DNA from: Nocardia brasiliensis IFM 10847
GTDB taxonomy: Bacteria > Actinomycetota > Actinomycetes > Mycobacteriales > Mycobacteriaceae
Direction: 5' to 3'
Length of the DNA: 43,133 nt
Assembly: GCF_000710915.1 (NCBI RefSeq)
Contig: NZ_BAUA01000066.1
Span: forward strand, 1 to 43,133
The notes under the pieces are model-generated. The model was not told the DNA's origin, did no database searches, and saw only the letters and a list, made by a program, of their open reading frames with translations. Numbering within the stretch: position 1 is the stretch's first letter; every line of letters begins with the position of its first letter. Below are positions 7,262-14,786 of this stretch, piece after piece. The translations under genes were made by a program, and so were the position numbers.

Positions 7262-8375
7262 TCCGGAACTCGGTGGCTCCGGCGCTCGGCCCGCCATCGA
7301 ATTCGGCGGCCGCACTTACACTTACGCCGAACTGAACCGGGCGATCGAGCAGTGGATCGAGCGGCACCCGAGCGCGACGAGCTACGACGCGTCGGCGCTC
7401 GACGTGCCGGACGCGCTGATCTGTGTCTGCGCGGCCGCACGGCGGGGCGTGCCGGTGTTCATCGAGAACCCTGCCGCCCGCCCGGTGCGATCCGAACTTC
7501 CCGCCTCGGCTTTTCTGCTGGTGACCACCTCCGGCTCCACCGGCCGGCCACGGCCGCTCGCCAGGACCGCCGCGTCCTGGTACGACAGCTTTCCGGCGTT
7601 CACCGCGATCACCGGCGTCACCGCCGCGGATCGGGTGCTGCTCACCGGCCCGCTGTACGCGACCATGCACCTGTTCGCCGCCTTGCACACGCTGTGGCTG
7701 GGGGCCTGCGTGACCGACGATCCGGCGCGGGCCACAGTGGTGCACGCGGTGCCCGCGGTGTTGCGTGAGGTGGTGGGCCGCGCGCCCGCGCTGCGCACGG
7801 CGATCGTCGCGGGCATCGCCCTGGACGACGGTGCGCGGGCCGCTGCGGCAGGGCTCGAGCTGATCGAGTACTACGGCTCCGCCGAGGTGTCGCTCGTCGC
7901 GGCCCGGCGGGTGCCGGAGCCGTTGCGCCTGCTCGACGGTGTCGAGGCCGAGATCCGTGCCGGGCTGCTGTATGTGCGCACGCCGTATCGGGTGCTGGGC
8001 GCGCCGGAGTGGTTCGGCGTCGGCGATCTGGCGGAGCTCGGACCCGATCGCTCGCTCACGGTGCGCGGTCGGGGTGAGTCCGCGATCAACGTGGGCGGCA
8101 CCACCGTGCTCGCGGAGGACGTGGAGCGGGTGCTCGGCGCGATCGAGGGGGTCGCCGCCGTCGCGGTGATCGGGTCACCGCATGCCGTGCTCGGCGAGAT
8201 CGTCACGGCCGCAGTGCAACTCGACGGCGAGGTGGGCATCGGCACGGTGCGCGCGCACGCCCGCCGGGTGCTGCTGAAGGAGGCGATGCCGCGGCGCTGG
8301 GTGCCGCTGCCCGTGCTGCCGCGCACGGCTAGTGGCAAGGTGGCTCGGGGTGAGCTGAAAGACTTGCTGGCATGA
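7254..8375 (+). CDS. Compact class I adenylate-forming enzyme (acyl-CoA ligase-like, YhfT-like position)
   Basis: 373 residues from a GTG overlapping bioY by 8 bp, which is short for an acyl-CoA ligase (usually about 500). The core motifs are present: phosphate-binding loop TTSGSTGRPRP (91-101), YYGSAE (206-211), GDLAEL hinge region and PRTASGKVARGEL near the end with the catalytic-type Lys362. The missing length is mainly in the N-terminal subdomain. The enzyme should activate a carboxylate as an acyl-AMP and pass it to CoA or another thiol. With bioY upstream and a thiolase downstream the order matches Bacillus subtilis yhfU-yhfT-yhfS, a biotin-regulated operon of unresolved role. A pimelate-type substrate is a hypothesis only. 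Confidence 0.85.
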   Translation: MRDPELGGSGARPAIEFGGRTYTYAELNRAIEQWIERHPSATSYDASALDVPDALICVCAAARRGVPVFIENPAARPVRSELPASAFLLVTTSGSTGRPRPLARTAASWYDSFPAFTAITGVTAADRVLLTGPLYATMHLFAALHTLWLGACVTDDPARATVVHAVPAVLREVVGRAPALRTAIVAGIALDDGARAAAAGLELIEYYGSAEVSLVAARRVPEPLRLLDGVEAEIRAGLLYVRTPYRVLGAPEWFGVGDLAELGPDRSLTVRGRGESAINVGGTTVLAEDVERVLGAIEGVAAVAVIGSPHAVLGEIVTAAVQLDGEVGIGTVRAHARRVLLKEAMPRRWVPLPVLPRTASGKVARGELKDLLA

Positions 8376-9499
8376 ACCGTCGACCCGTCCTCGTCGCGCC
8401 GCGGCGCACACCGATCGGCAACGCCGGGCACGGGTTCGCCACCCTGACCACGACCGATCTCGCCGCGCCCGTACTGCGGGAGGTGCACTCGACCTTGCGC
8501 GCGGCCGGGGTCGACGCGGAAATCGACGACGTCGTGCTCGGCAACTGCCTCGGGCCGGGCGGCGATCCGGCCCGGATCGCCGCGCTGGCGGCCGGATTCG
8601 GTACCGAGGTCCCCGGCGTCACCGTCGACCGGCAGTGCGGGTCCGGACTGGACGCGGTGATGCAGGCGGCGCTGCGGGTGCAGAGCGGGAGCGACGAGCT
8701 GATCCTGGCCGGCGGTGTCGAGTCGGCGAGCACCGCGCCGTGGCGGTTCTGGCCGCCGGCCGGGGACGCCGCACCGGTGCGCTACACCCGTGCGCCCTTT
8801 GCGCCGCAAGGCTTTCCCGACCCCGACATGGGGGCCGCGGCCGACGACCTCGCGCGCGTGCGCGGGATCAGCCGTGAGCGGCAGGACGCCTACGCGGCGC
8901 GTTCACACAGCGCGGCCGCCGCCGCGGACTTCTCGGCCGAACTCGTGCCGATCGGCGACGTCCGGCGTGACGAGCGGATTCGGGCGGGCCTGACCGAGGC
9001 GCGACTCGCGCGGCTGCGCCCCAGTTTCGGCGCCGACGGCACGGCCACCGCGGGCAACTCGTGCGGGATCTCCGACGGTGCCGCGGTGGTCGCGGTCACC
9101 ACCGCCGCGGGCGCGGCGGGACTGCCCGCGCTGCGGATCCTCGGGTCAGCGGTGGCCGGGTCCGATCCGGCCCATCCCGGGCTCGGACCGGTGCCCGCGA
9201 TCCGGAAGCTGTTGCGGCGCACCGGTGTCGGCGTCGCCGATCTCGGTATCGTCGAGATCACCGAAGCATTCGCGTCGGTGGTGCTGGCGGTATCGGACGA
9301 ACTCGGCCTCGACGAATCGACGATCTGCCCGCAGGGCGGAGCGATCGCGATGGGTCATCCCTGGGGCGCCTCCGGCGCGATCCTGCTGGTGCGGCTGGCC
9401 ACTCAGATGCTGCGCCCGGACGGTCCGGCACTCGGCCTGGCGGCCTGCGCCATCGGCGGCGGGCAGGGGATCGCGATGCTGGTGGAGCGGGCAGCGTGA
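8372..9499 (+). CDS. Thiolase-family protein (acetyl-CoA acetyltransferase-like)
   Basis: 375 residues, start ATG overlapping the ligase stop by 4 bp (ATGA). The thiolase catalytic set is intact: nucleophile Cys89 in DRQCGSGLDAV, His329 in GGAIAMGHPWGASGA and Cys359 in CAIGGGQG. The usual NEAFA loop reads ITEAFA, so the Asn that helps position the oxyanion water is replaced by Thr. The protein either condenses or cleaves CoA-linked acyl chains. In this biotin-regulated operon it may shorten or build the CoA ester made by the adjoining ligase. The parallel with B. subtilis YhfS is by gene order and family. Confidence 0.88.
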   Translation: MNRRPVLVAPRRTPIGNAGHGFATLTTTDLAAPVLREVHSTLRAAGVDAEIDDVVLGNCLGPGGDPARIAALAAGFGTEVPGVTVDRQCGSGLDAVMQAALRVQSGSDELILAGGVESASTAPWRFWPPAGDAAPVRYTRAPFAPQGFPDPDMGAAADDLARVRGISRERQDAYAARSHSAAAAADFSAELVPIGDVRRDERIRAGLTEARLARLRPSFGADGTATAGNSCGISDGAAVVAVTTAAGAAGLPALRILGSAVAGSDPAHPGLGPVPAIRKLLRRTGVGVADLGIVEITEAFASVVLAVSDELGLDESTICPQGGAIAMGHPWGASGAILLVRLATQMLRPDGPALGLAACAIGGGQGIAMLVERAA

Positions 9500-9566
9500 G
9501 CGAGCGGAGCGAGCGAACCATGTCGCAGCGTGCCTCGCGCACGACGGAGCCGAGCGTCAGCGAGGC
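9498..9566. repeat. Short intergenic repeat element in the biotin operon
   Basis: GAGCGAGCG occurs twice in tandem (9498-9506 and 9507-9515), overlapping the thiolase stop. An inverted repeat follows: GCCTCGC (9532-9538) and GCGAGGC (9560-9566). It fills the only gap (73 bp) in an operon whose other junctions all overlap. It may be a small dispersed element or an RNA processing/attenuation site; with one copy in view this cannot be decided. Confidence 0.45.
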
Positions 9567-9572
9567 GCAGTC

Positions 9573-10253
9573 GTGAGTGAGATTCGGTTCGACCAGGTCG
9601 GGCATGCGTTCGGCGAGCGAAAAGTGTTGCGCGGCATCGATCTGCGCATCACCGAGCGCCGGGTCGGCATCATCGGGGCGAACGGGTCCGGCAAATCGAC
9701 GCTGGCCCGCATGATCAACGGTCTGCTCACGCCGACCTCGGGCACGGTGACGGTGGACGGCGTCGACGTCGCACGTAAGGGCGCGCAGGTGCGGCGCAAG
9801 GTCGGTTTCGTCTTCACCGATCCGGACACCCAGATCGTGATGCCCACGGTGGCCGAGGATCTCGCGTTCTCGCTGCGCCGTTCCGGCCTGAGCAAGGCGG
9901 AGGTGGCGGCGCGCGTCCAGGAGATGCTGGTGCGCTTCCGGCTCGATCAGCACGCCGATCATCCTGCACACCTGTTGTCCGGCGGGCAGAAACAACTGCT
10001 CGCGCTCGGCGCGGTGTTGATCCGCAGGCCGGAGGTGATCGTCGCGGATGAGCCGACCACACTGCTCGACCTGCGCAATGCCCGGGTGGTCGCCGCCGCG
10101 CTGGACGCGATCGACCAGCAGGTGATCGTGGTGACCCATCAGCTCGCGCTGCTGGAGGGTTTCGAGCGGGTCATCGTGATCGACGACGGTCTGGTGGCTT
10201 TCGACGGAACCCCCGCGGCCGCGGTGCCGGCTTACCGGGCGCTGGTCGAATGA
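9573..10253 (+). CDS. bioM: Biotin ECF transporter ATPase BioM
   Basis: 226 residues from the GTG at 9573 (VSEIRFDQVG); the longer open frame upstream only runs through the thiolase gene in another frame. Walker A GANGSGKST (35-43), the Q-loop region DPDTQIVMPTVAEDLAFS typical of CbiO/EcfA-type ATPases, signature LSGGQKQ (135-141), Walker B VIVADEPTT (155-163) and a switch His in VVTHQ are all present. It energises BioY-dependent biotin uptake together with BioN. Its stop overlaps bioN by 4 bp. Confidence 0.93.
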   Translation: MSEIRFDQVGHAFGERKVLRGIDLRITERRVGIIGANGSGKSTLARMINGLLTPTSGTVTVDGVDVARKGAQVRRKVGFVFTDPDTQIVMPTVAEDLAFSLRRSGLSKAEVAARVQEMLVRFRLDQHADHPAHLLSGGQKQLLALGAVLIRRPEVIVADEPTTLLDLRNARVVAAALDAIDQQVIVVTHQLALLEGFERVIVIDDGLVAFDGTPAAAVPAYRALVE

Positions 10254-10852
10254 TCGGCCTGTACCGGCCGGGGGACTCGCCGCTGCACCGGCTGCCCGCG
10301 GGCGCGAAGCTGCTGCTGCTCATCGCGGCGATCGTCGCGGCAACGGTGTTGCTGCGCAGTCCGATTCAGGTCGGTCTCGCCGCGCTGGCGGTGGCCGGGT
10401 TGTTCGCGCTGGCGCGCATTCCGTGGCGCGTCGCGGTGGCGCAGCTGCGACCGGTGGTGTGGATGCTGCTGATCATCGCCGTCTTTCAGGTGCTGATCAC
10501 CTCACCGGCGCGTGCGGTGGTGGTGTGCGGCGTGCTGTTGATCTCGGTGGCGCTCGCGGCGCTCGTCACCCTCACCACCCGCGTGAGCGACCTGCTCGAC
10601 ACCGTGACCCGGGCGCTCGGCCCGCTGCGCCGGATCGGCGTCGACCCGGAACGGATCGGACTGCTGCTGGCGCTGGCCATCCGCTGCGTGCCGTTGCTGG
10701 CCGGAATCGTGCACGAGGTGGCCGAGGCGCGCCGGGCCAGGGGTCTGCAATGGTCGATGACGGCGCTGGCCACGCCGGTGCTGGTGCGCGCGTTGCGCAC
10801 CGCCGACGCCATGGGCGAGGCACTGGCGGCGAGAGGAGTGGACGATGAGTGA
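10250..10852 (+). CDS. bioN: Biotin ECF transporter transmembrane component BioN
   Basis: 200 residues with about five hydrophobic segments. The N-terminus (SPLHRLPAGAKLLLLI) is typical of EcfT/CbiQ proteins, and the two Ala-Arg-Gly coupling-helix motifs are present as ARRARG and ALAARG near the C-terminus. BioN couples BioM ATP hydrolysis to the BioY substrate-binding subunit. It overlaps bioM by 4 bp (ATGA) and the downstream ligase-like gene by 8 bp, so it is translated as part of the same unit. Confidence 0.92.
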   Translation: MIGLYRPGDSPLHRLPAGAKLLLLIAAIVAATVLLRSPIQVGLAALAVAGLFALARIPWRVAVAQLRPVVWMLLIIAVFQVLITSPARAVVVCGVLLISVALAALVTLTTRVSDLLDTVTRALGPLRRIGVDPERIGLLLALAIRCVPLLAGIVHEVAEARRARGLQWSMTALATPVLVRALRTADAMGEALAARGVDDE

Positions 10853-12233
10853 GCTGCTCGCCGCGCGGATCGAGCGCCGCGCCGCCGCGGCCCCGGCGAC
10901 CATCGCCGTCGAATCCGGCCCGGAGCGCGTCGCTTACGGCGAGTTCTGGGATCGGGTCACCCGCACCGCGGCCGGCCTGCACGGCATGAACCGGGTTGCT
11001 GTCCTGCCGACTTCGGATGTCGAATCGCTGGTGGTCGTGACAGCGGCCTGTCACTGCGGGGTGAGTGTCGTGCTGCTGCACCGGCACCTGATGGCGGACC
11101 AGCTGGCCACGGTGCTCGAACTCGCGCGGCCCGGCGCGGTGGTCGCCGCCGCCGGGCAGCACCGGCGATTGCGAAAGATGGGCTTCGACGGTCCCGTGCG
11201 GACGGCCGCCGAACTGGCGGGGACGGGCCCGTCGGGCCGAGCGCGCCCGGACGCGGAATTGCTGGTCGGCATCACCTCCGGCACCACCGGCGCGCCGAAA
11301 CTGTTCGTCCGCGACCAGCACTCGTGGGCCACCACCCTCGATCGCTCCGACGCCACCTTCGACATCGGCGCCGGTGACCGGGTCGCCGCGCCCGGCGTGC
11401 TCGACCACACCCATTTCCTGTACGGGGCGCTGCACGCGCTCACCCGAGGCGCGACCGTGGACCTGCGGCCGGTCATGACCGCGCTGAACGACGGTGCGAC
11501 CCACCTGTATTCGGTGCCGACCATCGCCTGGGACGTGGTGCGCTCCGGCACCGGGCCGCTGCCGGGCGTCCGGGAGGTGCTGTCCTCCGCGGCACGCTGG
11601 CCGCGTCCCGGCCGGCAGGCGCTGCAAGCGGTGCTGCCGAACGCGGAACTCGTGCACTTCTACGGCGCGTCCGAGTTGAGCTTCGTGTCCTTCGATCGCG
11701 GACTCGGCGACACCGACGAGAACTCGGCCGGTGAGCTGTTCGACGGCGTCGACGCGCAGATCAGGGACGGTCTGGTGTTCGTGCGCAGCGACATGCTCTT
11801 CGACGGCTATCTCACCGCGGACGGCATCGCCGGCGGCCCGGTGGACGGCTGGATGACGGTGGGTGACCGCGGCGCGGTGCGGGGAAATCGCCTGCGGCTC
11901 TTCGGCCGCGACAGCGAGATGCTGACCCGGGCGGGACTCAATGTGGAGCCCGCCGCCATCGAGGCGGCGCTCACCGCGCTGCCCGGGGTCGCCGAGGCCG
12001 CCTGCATCGGTATCCCCGATGCCCGGATGGGAGAAGCGCCTGCCGCCGCGATCGTCGTCGCCTCGAGCGCCCCGAGCCTGGACGAGATCTGGCGGCATCT
12101 GCGAACGACGTTGCCCAGCCCCAGTATTCCGGTGCAGGTCCGGGTGCTCGGCAGCTTGCCACGCACGCCCCGCGGCAAGCTCGACCGTCAGGTTCTCGCG
12201 AAAATCTTTGTGCCGCAGGGCGATGCCGACTAG
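10845..12233 (+). CDS. Second class I adenylate-forming enzyme (acyl-CoA ligase-like) of the biotin operon
   Basis: 462 residues. Motifs: TSGTTGAPK (144-152), FYGASELS, VGDRGA and PRTPRGKLDRQVL with Lys445. The start overlaps bioN by 8 bp, which makes it the last gene of the bioY operon. It is a separate family member from the compact ligase encoded after bioY (373 residues) and keeps a fuller N-terminal subdomain. Acyl activation by ATP is well supported; the acid is not known. Pimelate or another biotin precursor, or a biotin-related carboxylate, would fit the regulation, but a general fatty-acid ligase cannot be excluded. It converges on the next gene with a 4-bp overlap. Confidence 0.85.
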   Translation: MSELLAARIERRAAAAPATIAVESGPERVAYGEFWDRVTRTAAGLHGMNRVAVLPTSDVESLVVVTAACHCGVSVVLLHRHLMADQLATVLELARPGAVVAAAGQHRRLRKMGFDGPVRTAAELAGTGPSGRARPDAELLVGITSGTTGAPKLFVRDQHSWATTLDRSDATFDIGAGDRVAAPGVLDHTHFLYGALHALTRGATVDLRPVMTALNDGATHLYSVPTIAWDVVRSGTGPLPGVREVLSSAARWPRPGRQALQAVLPNAELVHFYGASELSFVSFDRGLGDTDENSAGELFDGVDAQIRDGLVFVRSDMLFDGYLTADGIAGGPVDGWMTVGDRGAVRGNRLRLFGRDSEMLTRAGLNVEPAAIEAALTALPGVAEAACIGIPDARMGEAPAAAIVVASSAPSLDEIWRHLRTTLPSPSIPVQVRVLGSLPRTPRGKLDRQVLAKIFVPQGDAD

Positions 12234-12622
12234 TCCGTCCACTCTGTAAGCGCCAGTACGAGTACCGCCACGGCGAGCAGGGCCACCGCGAACACGTCTA
12301 TCCGGAAGATCCGTTTGGTCGCGGCGGTCAGTTCGCGCAACCCGATGCTCATCGCCAGTGCGAGAAAGCTGGTCATGCTGATGCCGACCGCGATCATGGC
12401 GGCGACCTGGATCGACGCCAGGAACGCCGCGGCGATGGTGCCTGCTCCGATCATCGCCAGCAGTAGCGCGCGATGCCGCAGCAGCAGCTCCAGGTCGCGG
12501 GAACCGGTGCGCGTCCCGTACATCGCGGCCGCCCGGCGCGGGGCGAACGCCACGGTGCCGGGCAGCAGGTGGATCACCCCGATCACCACCAGCGCCGCCC
12601 GCGCGACATACTCGAATCCCAT
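12230..12622 (-). CDS. Small integral membrane protein of unknown function
   Basis: 130 residues from the ATG at 12622 (MGFEYVARAALV); the longer frame upstream reads into the divergent araC gene. About four transmembrane helices are visible: residues near 5-22 (VVIGVIHLLPG), two central ones (ALLLAMIGAGTIAAAF and MIAVGISMTSFLALAM) and one at the C-terminus. A conserved-looking RHRALLL loop precedes helix 2. It resembles a family of short membrane proteins often misnamed in databases; I assign no function. It diverges from the AraC gene by 42 bp and may be its target. Confidence 0.75.
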   Translation of the reverse strand: MGFEYVARAALVVIGVIHLLPGTVAFAPRRAAAMYGTRTGSRDLELLLRHRALLLAMIGAGTIAAAFLASIQVAAMIAVGISMTSFLALAMSIGLRELTAATKRIFRIDVFAVALLAVAVLVLALTEWTD

Positions 12623-12664
12623 TTCCGGCCCGCCTTTCGATGACGTTGTCGCAGTCGTGCAAGC

Positions 12665-13435
12665 ATGGCGATCATGGACGGTGCGCCACTTCCAGAAACG
12701 AGCTGTCTTGCGCCCGCGACCGTATGGTTGTGGCCGGGCCACGCGGTCTATCGCGGCCCCTCGTTACAGCTCGACGCGCACAGCGGCTCGGTGCACTGTC
12801 TCGCGGTGGGCCTCGACGCGCCGTTCACGCTGCACGTCGACGGAATCTCGAAAGTTGTTCGCACCGCGTTGATTCCGCCGCGCCGAGCACATCGGCTCGT
12901 CGCGGCCGGCGCAGGGATGCTGTTCTGCTACATCGATCCGACGTCGCCGCACGCGAAGTCGTGCTGGGACCGGATGACCGCGAGCACGGCCGGGATCGGC
13001 CTGGCACACAGCAACGAACACGACCTGCTCGCCTTCGCCGCGGACGCGGAGTTCGACCCGGTCGCGGCGATCGAACTGGCTTGTGGCTCCCGTAGATCCG
13101 CGGTGGACCCCAGGATCGCGGGTGCTGCCGCGGCGCTGCTGGCGCACCCGGCCGGAGCGAGCTCGGCGGGCGAACTGGCCGCGGCGGCCCATCTTTCGAC
13201 CTCTCGTTTCCTGCACCTGTTCGCCGCCCAGTCCGGTACCAGCTTCCGCCGCTACCGGCTCTGGGCGCGCATCCTCTCGGTCGGTCGCGCCGTGTCGAAG
13301 GGCGCGGATCTGACCACCGCCGCCGTCGAAGCCGGCTTCGCCAGCCCGTCGCACCTCACCGACACGTTCCACGCCATGTTCGGGCTACCGCCGTCGCGTC
13401 TGCTGCCCGGGACGCGACTCGTGGTGCTCGACTGA
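12665..13435 (+). CDS. AraC-family transcriptional regulator
   Basis: 256 residues. The C-terminal AraC domain (about 155-250) has the two helix-turn-helix units: AGELAAAAHLSTSRFLHLFAAQSGTSFRRYRLWARI and AAVEAGFASPSHLTDTFHAMFG followed by LPPSRLL. The N-terminal part (about 1-140) is a cupin-like sensor without clear ligand residues. The ATG at 12665 or a second one at 12674 may be used; neither has a strong ribosome binding site. Its likely target is the divergent small membrane protein gene 42 bp away. Confidence 0.9.
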   Translation: MAIMDGAPLPETSCLAPATVWLWPGHAVYRGPSLQLDAHSGSVHCLAVGLDAPFTLHVDGISKVVRTALIPPRRAHRLVAAGAGMLFCYIDPTSPHAKSCWDRMTASTAGIGLAHSNEHDLLAFAADAEFDPVAAIELACGSRRSAVDPRIAGAAAALLAHPAGASSAGELAAAAHLSTSRFLHLFAAQSGTSFRRYRLWARILSVGRAVSKGADLTTAAVEAGFASPSHLTDTFHAMFGLPPSRLLPGTRLVVLD

Positions 13436-13438
13436 GCG

Positions 13439-14473
13439 TCAGCGGAAGCGGACGTCCGCCGTGGCAAGGCCGAAGATCTTGCGGCCCGCGGACTTCGCGG
13501 TGATCGCGATGACCGCGCTGCGGGTCACCGGGTCGAGCGACTTGACCCGGCCGGTGAACTCGATGGTGCCGACATTGCGGGCCTCGACGACGGTGTAGTT
13601 CGAAAGCCGGACGCCGTAGCGGATCATCGCGCCCGGGTCACCGAGCCAGCCGGTGATGAACCCCGCGCCCAGCCCCATGGTGAGCATGCCGTGCGCGATC
13701 ACGTCGGGGAGCCCGGTGAGCGCGGCGACGTCGTCGTGCCAGTGGATCGGGTTGGCGTCCCCCGCGACGCCCGCGTAGTTCACCAGATCGCCGCGGGTGA
13801 GCCGGGTGGTCCGCGCCGGGAGTTCGGTGCCGACGGTGAGGTCCTCGAATCGAATCGCGGTGTGCGGCACTCGGGTTCGGCTCACCTCGGAGGGGATCGA
13901 AGCGACCGGAACGGCGGCCGGATCGACCTGCGGCGCGGTGTCGGCGGGGCTGATCCGGGTGAACACCTCGATGCCGTGCATGATCACCCGCTCGATCGCC
14001 GCGCCGATACCCGCGGCGACGTCCTCGGCGGTGAGCCCGACCACGGTGGTGTGCATGACCTGCATGACCCGCCCCGATTGGTCGGAGAAGGTGTTCTTGA
14101 CGGTGAGCAGATCCTTGCCCGCCACCCGTCGCACGGCCTCGAGTTCGACGTCGCCGATCAGGCGGTCGCCGGTGACCACCGGCTGGTACATCTCGAAGAC
14201 CTGATCGGTCTGCACGAACCCGTCGTATCCAGTAATGACGGTCTCGAAGAGCCGGCGGTTGGCCAACATGGCCGCGATCGAGATGAATGTGGTCGGTGCG
14301 ACGAGACCGCTGTAGCCGAGTTCGTCGGCCGCGTCCTCGCTCCAGTGCGCGGGATGGAAATCCTGTACCGCCCGCGCGTACTCGCGGATCTTCTCCCGGC
14401 CGACCTCGTAGTAGTCGTCGGCCCGGTAGTGGTGCCCGACCAACCCGGCCACGTCGAACGCTGCTTCTGTCAC
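13439..14473 (-). CDS. Fused (3R)-hydroxyacyl-ACP dehydratase, HadA/HadB type
   Basis: 344 residues from the GTG at 14473 preceded by GAGGAG; upstream in-frame sequence has no family similarity. The N-terminal half (about 1-160) resembles HadA (YYEVGREKIREYARAV, then FHPAHW and GLVAPTTF). The C-terminal half (about 200-344) is a MaoC/HadB-type hot-dog domain with the catalytic hydratase motif DLVNYAGVAGDANPIHWHD (229-247). In mycobacteria HadA and HadB are separate subunits dehydrating 3-hydroxyacyl-ACP in the mycolic acid FAS-II cycle; here they are joined. This supports a mycolate-making host. Transcribed away from the M1 peptidase gene. Confidence 0.87.
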   Translation of the reverse strand: MTEAAFDVAGLVGHHYRADDYYEVGREKIREYARAVQDFHPAHWSEDAADELGYSGLVAPTTFISIAAMLANRRLFETVITGYDGFVQTDQVFEMYQPVVTGDRLIGDVELEAVRRVAGKDLLTVKNTFSDQSGRVMQVMHTTVVGLTAEDVAAGIGAAIERVIMHGIEVFTRISPADTAPQVDPAAVPVASIPSEVSRTRVPHTAIRFEDLTVGTELPARTTRLTRGDLVNYAGVAGDANPIHWHDDVAALTGLPDVIAHGMLTMGLGAGFITGWLGDPGAMIRYGVRLSNYTVVEARNVGTIEFTGRVKSLDPVTRSAVIAITAKSAGRKIFGLATADVRFR

Positions 14474-14786
14474 GCCGCTCCTCGTCTCAGACCTCTCAGG
14501 CATCCCGATCGGCGCACCGCACCGCGGGCCGATGCGGTCGGCTCGGTCGCCTGAACATGTGTCGGGGGAGCGTATCCGACCGGTCGCGATGCGTCCGATC
14601 CAGCTCCACCGGTCGGATCGACCCGGGCCGCTGCGCCGAGAGTTCCGGCGTTCGGGAATTCGTCCGGGCCGGTCGAAATTCCCCAGTTGATCTCCAGTCG
14701 AGCGGACCGAAACGATGTGTTTCTCTGGTAGCGAAAGATCTTGGGAGAGACGCGAATCCGCGTGCACGACACATTGGAGTTCTTTT
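14474..14786. other. Intergenic region, divergent HadA/HadB and M1 peptidase genes
   Basis: 313 bp without a convincing gene. It holds a 10-bp perfect inverted repeat, TCCGACCGGT (14575-14584) and ACCGGTCGGA (14608-14617). Two short words recur in the gap at 19372-19732: GCGTTCGGGAA (14648-14658) and TTCCCCAGTTGA (14679-14690). A GGAG ribosome binding site for the peptidase is at 14776-14779. Confidence 0.5.

Noticed and set aside
10572..12662. 696-codon minus-strand frame opposite the second ligase gene
   Set aside because: Arg/Gly/His-rich shadow without motifs; the plus strand has bioN and an adenylate-forming enzyme.
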